Of a stretch of DNA of 35,255 nt, positions 17,898-24,186 are shown one piece after another (positions within the stretch are counted from its first letter, which is position 1; each line of letters starts with the position of its first letter). This DNA comes from Anaerolineae bacterium (GTDB taxonomy: Bacteria; Pseudomonadota; Alphaproteobacteria; DSM-16000; Inquilinaceae). Under the pieces are notes generated by a model, which saw nothing but the letters and a program-made list of their open reading frames with translations, did not search any database and was not told the DNA's origin. The translations under genes and the position numbers were made by a program. Location of the stretch: NCBI GenBank assembly GCA_028285185.1, contig JANQQD010000169.1:1-35255 (forward strand), given 5' to 3'.

Positions 17898-19481
17898 TCA
17901 AGGAATCCGCGACGCCTGCTCGTTGCGCGGGTCGACGACGGTCACAGTCGCCCGGCGATTGGCGGCGCGACCACCGGCGATCTGGTCGAGCTCGCCTCTG
18001 GAACTCGCCGTGATCCGCGATGCCGGGATGCCTGCCGCGATCAGCTGCGACTGCACCGCGTCGGCACGTTCCTGCCCGAGCGTGATGTTGTCAGGAGCCA
18101 GTCCGACGGAATCGGTGCGGCCGACCACCTCGATCGTTGCCACGTTGCGCGAGGCGACATAGGCCACGATCGGATCGAGCAGGGCGGGATCCAGGATCGA
18201 GTCGTCGTTGCTTGAGAAATGTACGTCCACAGGCCCCGGCAGCGGGCGGTCGCTTTCGATCGGACTGCTGCGTCCCGCCGGGTCGTCCAGCAGGCCGAAG
18301 CGCCATCCTTCGCCGAGGAAGAAGGCTCGGCGGATCGCCTCTTCGCCGTCCTGACCATGGTTGTAGAGGATGTCGCGCAGCTCCACCGCCTTGTTCACAT
18401 AATAGTCGTAGCCGCCGATGGTTTTGGCCACGGCGCCCTGGGCGGCGGTGATCTCAGGGGGTACTTGGGCGAGCATCGCATTGACGACCTGTTCGCGAAC
18501 GCCACGCGCCAGATACTCGGCAAAGCCCTCGGTGAATATATCGCGCGACGATCGCAGATCCTCCATGCGCTCAACCTGGTCATGCAAGTCGCCGTGCTCG
18601 AACAGATGCATCGCCTCGTGAACGACCGTATGGGGGATCTCCTCGGTCTCGAACGCCCGCCCGAGCTCGACCGTGCCGCCCCCGGCGACCGTCGTGTTGT
18701 AGGTGTCGAAAATCTGGGCGCGTTCAATCATCGAGAACGGCGGCCCGTCCCACCAGCTCCCGCGGTGGGTGGTCGTGAACGCGGTCCACCACGCCTCGGT
18801 GATCCCACAATAGGGCGCCAGGAAGTTCCGCAAGGTGTCGTTCTCGCCCGAATACCAGGCCAGGAACTCGCCCACCGCGCTATCGCTGGCCGTGAAAGCG
18901 CTGGCATACGACGTCGCCTTGACGCTGACGCCGGACATGAAGGTCGCGGCAGAGCGTGACGGGGCGTGCGGTGCGTAGTGAGCGTGAATGATCGGCATCG
19001 CCGCGCGGGCCGCGGAGTCTGCCACAGCCATCGGGTCGGCGGCCGTCGACGGTGTCAGGCTCGGCACATCGGCGCGCAGTTGTGTCGCGACAATCGGTAC
19101 GACCATGTGCTCGAAGCCAGCGGGCGGTGCGGTGCACGGAGGGTTCGCGCCGCCGGTCGGAAACACGGTGGACTCCAGCGCCGCAGTCATCGGCCCGGGG
19201 TCCGTCGTCATGCCGTGGCGCTGGCGGTCGGTCAGCGCACCGCCGGTGAGCGGGGTATAGCTGGCGCCGACCGGCGCGGGCTGTGTCGCCGGGGGGGCGG
19301 AAACGGCCGGATTCGGCGTCGTCAGTCGGCGCGGCCGGAAGCGGTCGCCGGCATGGGCGGCCACGCCCGGCGGCTCATTGGCCGGGCGCGGACGAGAGGC
19401 GGGGCCGCGGTTGGTGCCGCGCTCGCCTCTTGTCGGCCGCCCTCCCCTGTGCGTGTGCTCGAATGCCAGGTGTCCGGACAT
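17898..19481 (-). CDS. HExxH peptidase-like protein with disordered N-terminus and C-terminal OmpA domain
   Basis: A 527-residue fusion. Residues 1-75 are rich in Pro, Arg and Gly and have no signal peptide. Residues about 95-415 hold a probable zincin with VVHEAMHLFEHGDL (HEAMH at 288-292), followed some 30 residues later by TEGFAEYLARG, whose Glu318 or Glu322 could be the third ligand. Residues about 420-520 are OmpA-like: VDVHFSSNDDSILDP, IEVVGRTDSVGL, LGQERADAVQSQLIAAGIPASRI and NRRATVTVV. OmpA domains normally bind peptidoglycan outside the inner membrane, so a missing export signal is odd. It might be exported by a secretion machine such as T6SS or a phage-tail-like device, which is inference. 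ATG 19481 is preferred over 19562 because GGGAG lies just before it. Confidence 0.8.
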   Translation of the reverse strand: MSGHLAFEHTHRGGRPTRGERGTNRGPASRPRPANEPPGVAAHAGDRFRPRRLTTPNPAVSAPPATQPAPVGASYTPLTGGALTDRQRHGMTTDPGPMTAALESTVFPTGGANPPCTAPPAGFEHMVVPIVATQLRADVPSLTPSTAADPMAVADSAARAAMPIIHAHYAPHAPSRSAATFMSGVSVKATSYASAFTASDSAVGEFLAWYSGENDTLRNFLAPYCGITEAWWTAFTTTHRGSWWDGPPFSMIERAQIFDTYNTTVAGGGTVELGRAFETEEIPHTVVHEAMHLFEHGDLHDQVERMEDLRSSRDIFTEGFAEYLARGVREQVVNAMLAQVPPEITAAQGAVAKTIGGYDYYVNKAVELRDILYNHGQDGEEAIRRAFFLGEGWRFGLLDDPAGRSSPIESDRPLPGPVDVHFSSNDDSILDPALLDPIVAYVASRNVATIEVVGRTDSVGLAPDNITLGQERADAVQSQLIAAGIPASRITASSRGELDQIAGGRAANRRATVTVVDPRNEQASRIP

Positions 19482-20085
19482 CTCGACTCCCTGGTTGTTC
19501 CATCCCGGCTGTCCGCAGCTCGTCCGGGCCGCCGATCCGGACAAAGTCGGTGCCACCTTCAAACGTGGACGCCAAGCGTCAGAGTCGATCCACCGGCAAT
19601 CGACCTACAAAATCCATCGCCAATTCCGTACCGGAATGATCCTCGTGCCCAGTTCACGAGGGGCTGTCCGTCAGGGACGTCCCGTTCCGGATTATGTTGC
19701 ACCCTGATGGGCCCTTCAAGATCGTCACCGGCCACTGCGGGTCATAGCGCGTGACCGGGCACCTGACCGGAGCCGGATGGTGAGCCGTCGGTGTCCGCGC
19801 AAAGAGGCATTACATAGCCGTTGCGCATCCACGCCGACCGACAGAGGCCATGTCCGACCAGCAATGAATGGGAAGCGATCGGGAGACCGCTGACGTGTGC
19901 GAACAGAACCATGCGTCCGGTGTCGCACTGAGATATGGCGCGGCCCCAGAGATGCGGCGGCTCGCCGATGTGCAAACTGCTAGCGGAGTCCGACCACAAC
20001 CCTGAGGCCGGCTCTCGGCCCGGAGCGGACGCGGAGGACCCCAATCCACCAATTCTGAAACGCGCCCGAAGCCGTCAATCCCCAG
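19482..20085. other. Gene-poor left flank of the low-GC island
   Basis: About 600 bases with no gene I can support. It must hold the promoter of the peptidase/OmpA gene. A 100-codon minus-strand frame at 19742-20044 contains GRMVLFAHVSGLPIASHS and might be a decayed or small protein, but it lacks a clear ribosome binding site and family. Base composition is still GC-rich here and drops sharply at about 20100. Confidence 0.5.
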
Positions 20086-20457
20086 TTAGGCGATATCGCC
20101 CGATAGCTCCCCATTTAGTTCGCTTGGCCAACGATCAAGCCTGACGCAGGCAACCCTCCGCCGTCCTTCGAGTATTCCCTTAACCAGGCGGTGCGTACCA
20201 TCGAGCACGTGCCCATCCGGCGACAAAATCAAAGGAATGCTTAAGTCGGCACTTTGCGTTCTCTTAAAATGATCAACAATCGATTGAAGATTCACCTCTT
20301 CAGTGTTGATAAACCATGTCATCTCCTTCAGATCAAAATGCGAAATCGGGATTTCCTTGATTGGCAGGTCTCGCGCCATCTCAAAGATTTCCCGAACGTC
20401 AAAGACTAATACGCGACCATCGAACTTAAGCGAGCAGACTTGAAAAGACATCATCAT
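20086..20457 (-). CDS. Small ParB/sulfiredoxin-fold protein of the RiPP-like operon
   Basis: A 123-residue protein. After DVREIFEMARDLPIKEIPI comes a hydrophobic/aromatic strand region, then IPLILSPDGHVLDGTHRLVKGILEG (74-98) and VACVRLDRW. The DG-x-HR core (DGTHR, 86-90) surrounded by LILSPDG and LVKGILEGR is the nucleotide-binding signature of the ParB/sulfiredoxin-like fold, in the short stand-alone form often called ParB-like nuclease domain. It has no helix-turn-helix, so it is not a partition protein. Its first ATG overlaps the maturase stop by 4 bases (ATGA), so it is the third coupled gene of the operon. Members of this fold include kinase- and nuclease-like enzymes; a role in modifying or guarding the peptide is inference. 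A 12-bp palindrome GGCGATATCGCC sits at its 3' end (20089-20100). Confidence 0.75.
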   Translation of the reverse strand: MMMSFQVCSLKFDGRVLVFDVREIFEMARDLPIKEIPISHFDLKEMTWFINTEEVNLQSIVDHFKRTQSADLSIPLILSPDGHVLDGTHRLVKGILEGRRRVACVRLDRWPSELNGELSGDIA

Positions 20458-21593
20458 TTCGCGCTTGCCCGTCTAAGATCATCATCCATGCGCGAAAAAA
20501 TGTGTTCATAAATGGCAATAAGAGAATTGCAGTGAACGCTCTCATTGCCAAATTCTGATGAACTTCTATAACGGTGCGGAAGATATCCTCCGCCACAGAT
20601 TGAAAATGCATGACAATCCAGGCAGCGCCGAGGTAACACTTTTTGATTCTGCAGACACTTCTGCATCAGCGGCTTTGCACGAGCACAAGCTATAGAATGA
20701 TCAAATACATTGCATCCAATATTATTAAATCCGTCACGACTAATCCTTAACACATCCAGAGGTTCTATCTCTCCATCGGTCTCAATAACTAATTCCGAAA
20801 TAGGTTGAGGTCCAAGTGCATCAATACCCGATGGACGTCCAAATATGCCATTCATTACAGCGTGGAAAAAGCGAATGACAATCTCTGGATCGTTCATGTT
20901 ATACCATCGATCAAACAGCTCAATGTAGTACTCGGCCAACTTCTCGCTCGGCCAGGGAGGTGGGTTATCATGATTATAGTCTGGCAGAAGAAAATCAAAC
21001 TTCTTGACACCAAGATTCAAGAAGTGTTCAAAAATTTCGACAGAGCGATAGATTGGATTTGAAACAATCAATACTCCCCATTTTCCACTCAGATTCGATC
21101 GACTACTAAGACGTAAAATGGCATCCTCAACACTTCTGTACGAGCCTCTTCCTTTATGATCTACGCGAAATTTATCATTTATGTAACTTGGACCGTCAAC
21201 ACTTATACCAAATGAAATCTCGTTACCGAATAGAAAGTCAATCCATTCATCATCGAGTAGCAGTGCATTTGTTTGCATTGCAAACTCATACTCGACAACA
21301 TTCGAAAATACATCTGACGCTTCTTTAATCAACCATCTATACCAATGCCGCTTTTGCAGTAAAGGCTCTCCACCATGTAGCGTAATTACGATTTTCTTGA
21401 TCTGACTTTGTTCAGAGTAATCCCTAATACGGAGCATGGCCTCAGATGCTGTTTTCTTAGACATAAGGGGCGGCCTTCTCTTATAAGACTGGTCACCCAG
21501 ATTGTACATATAGCAGTAGCTACAGTTTAAGTTACAGTTGCTGGCAACTTTAAATATGAAGAGGCGCGTTAAGTCATCACAGATGCGCGACAT
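20454..21593 (-). CDS. FxsB-like radical SAM/SPASM peptide maturase
   Basis: Radical SAM enzyme of 379 residues, likely to cross-link the neighbouring precursor peptide. The SAM cluster motif is CNLNCSYCYMYNLGD (Cys20, Cys24, Cys27), and TLHGGEPLL (71-79) is the SAM-binding GGEP. The C-terminal half has the SPASM auxiliary-cluster cysteines, among them Cys294, 303, 313, 324, 327, 333 and 355. CLDCHAFSICGGGYLPHRYR and the following EFGNESVHCNSL closely follow the FxsB pattern CxxC-x5-CGGG-HRY...NPSVYC. The ETDGEIEPLD block is also family-typical. FxsB-type enzymes form three-residue cyclophanes through an aromatic side chain; that activity here is inferred. It starts 14 bases after the precursor stop, and its GAGG and the first base of its ATG are inside a perfect inverted repeat. 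Confidence 0.9.
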   Translation of the reverse strand: MSRICDDLTRLFIFKVASNCNLNCSYCYMYNLGDQSYKRRPPLMSKKTASEAMLRIRDYSEQSQIKKIVITLHGGEPLLQKRHWYRWLIKEASDVFSNVVEYEFAMQTNALLLDDEWIDFLFGNEISFGISVDGPSYINDKFRVDHKGRGSYRSVEDAILRLSSRSNLSGKWGVLIVSNPIYRSVEIFEHFLNLGVKKFDFLLPDYNHDNPPPWPSEKLAEYYIELFDRWYNMNDPEIVIRFFHAVMNGIFGRPSGIDALGPQPISELVIETDGEIEPLDVLRISRDGFNNIGCNVFDHSIACARAKPLMQKCLQNQKVLPRRCLDCHAFSICGGGYLPHRYRSSSEFGNESVHCNSLIAIYEHIFSRMDDDLRRASAK

Positions 21594-21603
21594 AACGCGC
21601 CTC
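21561..21603 (-). promoter_or_regulatory. Hairpin occluding the maturase ribosome binding site
   Basis: GAGGCGCGTTA at 21561-21571 and its exact complement TAACGCGCCTC at 21593-21603 form an 11-bp stem with a 21-base loop. Read on the minus-strand mRNA, the 5' arm is GAGGCGCGUUA, which holds the GAGG ribosome binding site and the A of the maturase AUG; the 3' arm lies inside codons 8-11. The stem is far more GC-rich than the surrounding island. It should repress maturase translation or pause transcription, keeping precursor in excess. The fold is inferred from perfect complementarity. Confidence 0.75.
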
Positions 21604-21607
21604 GCTT

Positions 21608-21745
21608 TTAGATCTTGACGTGGAGGCTGAACAACTGTGGCGACACTTTTCCGCTAGCAATGTCACCAAGAATCTTATTCACTTCTTTGATTTTCTCTTC
21701 ATTTATCTGATCTGCCTTCAATTTTAGTTCTTTCTTGTCGGCCAC
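21608..21745 (-). CDS. Putative RiPP precursor peptide, 45 residues
   Basis: Starts at GTG 21745, 6-7 bases after a strong AGGGAGGA (21752-21760). The protein is MADKKELKLKADQINEEK, then IKEVNKILGDIASGK, then VSPQLFSLHVKI. The first 33 residues are charged and helical (Lys/Glu-rich), as in many leader peptides. The last 10 (PQLFSLHVKI) are hydrophobic, with the aromatic residues Phe and His spaced three apart, a plausible core for cyclophane cross-links of the type F-x-x and H-x-x. There is no cysteine and no signal peptide. It lies first in the operon, directly before the FxsB-like enzyme, the usual place for a precursor. Actinobacterial FxsA peptides end F-x-S-x-x, while here it is LFSLHVKI, so this is at most a relative. 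A longer in-frame start at 21802 is unlikely given the ribosome binding site. Confidence 0.75.
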   Translation of the reverse strand: MADKKELKLKADQINEEKIKEVNKILGDIASGKVSPQLFSLHVKI

Positions 21746-21751
21746 TGACTG

Positions 21752-21760
21752 ATCCTCCCT
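21752..21760 (-). promoter_or_regulatory. Strong ribosome binding site of the precursor gene
   Basis: AGGGAGGAT on the minus strand, 6 bases before the GTG at 21745. It fixes the start of the precursor peptide and, with the occluded site of the maturase, implies very different translation rates. A TTGACA hexamer on the minus strand at 21807-21812 may be the -35 of the operon promoter; its -10 is weak. Confidence 0.75.
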
Positions 21761-21802
21761 ATCTAGAGTTGGCAGAGAGGAGAAGGTTTGATGGAAAAAC
21801 AC

Positions 21803-22667
21803 CGACTGTCAAGTGTTTCCCGACGTCGATATTACGCTAATCAAATTTATTTGGCGTTCCGATATCGACCATGGCGTGTGACCGGTGCGTCGGGTTGATA
21901 AGTGCTAAAGGGAGCTGAGGGTCGACATGCCTGGGGGAGGGCAAAGGGCTAGTGGTGGAAATCAGACGAAAGAGTCCGGCCTGAATGGCTGAATTCCAAG
22001 GCCCGCGAGCGGGATCGAGTGTTCGTTCCGTGTGATTCCTACCACTAGGCTGCTGACCGGCCCGCATCACCGCATCGATTGCGGGATGGGCACTGGCCAG
22101 GGTCCGGCTGCCGAGCAACGATTCGGGATATTGGCCTGGCGCGATGTCCGGCGATCGCCGGCGCGCAGCACTTCAATCAGGTCTGGGGCAAGGCTTAGAA
22201 GGCGGTAAGATTTCGGCTCTTCGATCCGGTCAGCCATCTGCGGAGTGCCGAAGCGGACATTAACGCGAAGCAAGATCTAGCCGCGCTTCGGCCGTGCGCG
22301 AGAGTCCCTTTGGCCGTTCGGGTCGTTGTGAAGCGCCATCCGCAGGGAGTCGGCTGGATGACGGAAGACTGAGACGCGCTGATCGCCATACGAATTAGAG
22401 CCACAGGACATAACACCGATGGCTGTTGCTGAGTCCGAAGCAGATATCCCATCCCAATCCGGCCATCGTCAGCTCAGGGCCGGAGGCAGACTATCCGGCA
22501 GGGCAATGCTGACACAGAGCTTCGGGTCATCCTCGGTCGCGGGGCATTGAGACCGGCATTTCCGGTTGCGGAGTCGAACCGGTCCTCCTCCTCCTCCGCC
22601 GCGCCCGAAGTGCTGCTTGGCGGCGTGTCTCGAGCGCAGAGACGGGACACCGAAACGTCACCTCACG
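21803..22667. other. Gene-poor right flank of the island with possible recombinase debris
   Basis: About 865 bases without a supportable gene, separating the island from the T6SS operon's last gene. The minus-strand frame at about 22130-22270 reads IEEPKSYRLLSLAPDLIEVLRAGDRR. This recalls the conserved tail of serine recombinases (LAFLAPDIVEAILDGRQP) and could be a decayed remnant, but the match is short. Other frames here are interrupted. No tRNA, attachment repeat or CRISPR repeat was seen. Confidence 0.4.
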
Positions 22668-23117
22668 CTATCGGCTGCGGACCTGCAGGGCCTCCGGGGC
22701 CGGCTCCAACCCTAGCCTTCGGTAGAAACCATCGGCTTCGGGGCACGAGAGGAGCAGCAGCTTTACCTCTTCACCGCCAGCCGACTCTTTGAACGCCTCC
22801 ATCAAGGCGCGGCCGATGCCGCGGCGGCGCCACTGGTCGTGCACCGCGATGTCGGCGAGATAGGCGATGGCGGCGAAGTCGCTCCAGCCCCTGGCGACAC
22901 CCACCAGCTGGCCCCCACTGCGGGCGGTGACGATGACGTTGCTGTGGGCGAGCGCTTTTGTCAGCAGCCGCAGCGATGCCTCGTCGCTGGCGGCGGCATA
23001 GCCGGCGGCGACGAACAGGTCCAGCACCTCCGCCGGGTCGGGGCGTCCGTCGGCGATCGCGACCGAAGGCCCGGCCTCGGCCGGCGCCACGTCAGCCGGT
23101 GGCGGCGAAGATGGCAT
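22668..23117 (-). CDS. GNAT-family N-acetyltransferase
   Basis: Acetyl-CoA-dependent acetyltransferase of 149 residues. Conserved features are LVGVARGWSDFAAIAYLADIAV (strands 3-4), motif A DQWRRRGIGRALMEAFKE with the acetyl-CoA pyrophosphate loop RRRGIG, and motif B LLLLSCPEADGFYRRLGLEP. The ATG at 23117 lies 26 bases inside tssG. A GTG at 23090, 1 base after the tssG stop, is an alternative that trims 9 residues of a Pro-rich start. The overlap makes it the last gene of the T6SS operon. Substrate unknown. It could be a housekeeping passenger or could modify a secreted effector (inference). Confidence 0.88.
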   Translation of the reverse strand: MPSSPPPADVAPAEAGPSVAIADGRPDPAEVLDLFVAAGYAAASDEASLRLLTKALAHSNVIVTARSGGQLVGVARGWSDFAAIAYLADIAVHDQWRRRGIGRALMEAFKESAGGEEVKLLLLSCPEADGFYRRLGLEPAPEALQVRSR

Positions 23118-24186
23118 CGGTGACGTCGTGGCGGAAGGGCTCGGATTTCAGCCAGGTGTTGCAGCCGAGCCGGGGCAGGAAGGGGCCCTCGTTCGCCATG
23201 GTACAGGTCGGCACCTCTTCCTTCGCCAGCGTGAGTTCCACCGTGAAGTCCAGGTCGCTGCCGACATAGAGCTTGGTCAGCTCGACCAGCTCTTTGAAAT
23301 CCTCGCCGTCGGGCATGAAGCTGGCGAACTGAGCATAGGTCAACGGGCCCAGCGCCAGCGCGAAGTTGCTGGTGACGTCGTAGCTCCGCTCGCCGACCAC
23401 GGCGTCGACACCCAGCTGGCAGAAGGCGCCCTTGGGCATCTCGCGGCTGGGCAGGACCGACCGCGAGTCCACCGCGATGGGCAGCCACTGGCCCTGGAAC
23501 TGGCGCACGCTGACGGGCTGGCCGAAATAGTCGCTGAGCAGGTTCTCCAGACCCACGGCCGACCGCCGGCGACCGCCGAACAGCCCGGCATAGTGAAACA
23601 GAGTCTGGTCGTCGACGGCGAGACGGTTGCGCAGCCGACCGGTGGCAAAGCCGATCGTCGCCTCAAGAATGCGGCTGACCGGGTCGGACCCGTCGCCATC
23701 CGTTTCCTCGTAGGACGGCGCGAGGCGGTACTTGCACCAGGCGCGGTAGAACAGCGAGACGGTGCGGTGGTTGAAGATGTCGAAGAAGCCGCGCAGCGAC
23801 GGGCTCTTGGCGCGGGCCGCGCGGATCAGTGTCTCGGTATAGTGCTGCGGCAGCACGCCGCTCGGGCCCGTGAGACCCAGGAAGCTGACGCTCATGGCCG
23901 GCGGCAGCGGCCGGCCCGGGGCCCGGCCCACCGGCTGCTGGTCGGCAAAGCGCGTCACCGGGGCAGCCGGGAAGCTGAGCGAGGCGGTGGCGGCAAACCG
24001 CAGCGGCTCCCGCCGCGGGTCGCCGTCTTCGCCGATCAGCGATGGGCGGTCGAACCGCTCATCGCGGGCATGGCGGCGCGCCTCCGTCTCCAACAGACGC
24101 ACCGCCTGGAAGAAGTCGAAGCGATACGGCTCCTGCCGCAGGCGCTCGATCACAGAAGCGGCTGGTCGCCTGCCCTTGGTGGCCAT
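23092..24186 (-). CDS. tssG: T6SS baseplate subunit TssG (ImpH)
   Basis: Baseplate wedge protein of type VI secretion, partner of TssF and TssE under the sheath. The N-terminus VIERLRQEPYRFDFFQAVRLLE is diagnostic, followed by LRFAATASLSFPAAPV, FLGLTGPSGVLPQHYTE, FFDIFNHRTVSLFYRAWCKYR and GRRRSAVGLENLLSDYFGQPV, all standard for the family. Length (364) is normal. The start overlaps the tssF end by 37 bases, and the GNAT gene overlaps its own end. Confidence 0.95.
   Translation of the reverse strand: MATKGRRPAASVIERLRQEPYRFDFFQAVRLLETEARRHARDERFDRPSLIGEDGDPRREPLRFAATASLSFPAAPVTRFADQQPVGRAPGRPLPPAMSVSFLGLTGPSGVLPQHYTETLIRAARAKSPSLRGFFDIFNHRTVSLFYRAWCKYRLAPSYEETDGDGSDPVSRILEATIGFATGRLRNRLAVDDQTLFHYAGLFGGRRRSAVGLENLLSDYFGQPVSVRQFQGQWLPIAVDSRSVLPSREMPKGAFCQLGVDAVVGERSYDVTSNFALALGPLTYAQFASFMPDGEDFKELVELTKLYVGSDLDFTVELTLAKEEVPTCTMANEGPFLPRLGCNTWLKSEPFRHDVTDAIFAATG

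Larger units (their letters stand above)
20086..21840. other. Low-GC island carrying a RiPP-like operon
   Basis: Sampled 60-base lines in this interval have about 37-42% GC, against 65-75% in flanking coding regions, and codons end often in A or T. The change is abrupt on both sides and coincides with the three-gene operon, which is strong evidence of horizontal acquisition. No flanking direct repeats, integrase or insertion sequence were found by eye. Confidence 0.8.

Noticed and set aside
19742..20044. 100-codon minus-strand frame containing GRMVLFAHVSGLPIASHS
   Set aside because: Some protein-like hydrophobic patterning, but no start signal or recognisable family; not strong enough to call.
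20089..20100. Palindrome GGCGATATCGCC
   Set aside because: Inside the last codons of the ParB-like gene and with no loop; noted in the gene entry but not supported as a terminator or operator.
22555..22600. tRNA-like GGTTCGACTCC on the minus strand (reads GAGTCGAACC on plus)
   Set aside because: Resembles a T-arm, but no acceptor stem, D-arm or anticodon arm can be folded around it.
22627..22643. Short inverted repeat GTCTC / GAGAC downstream of the GNAT gene
   Set aside because: Only 5 bp and no T-run; expected by chance.
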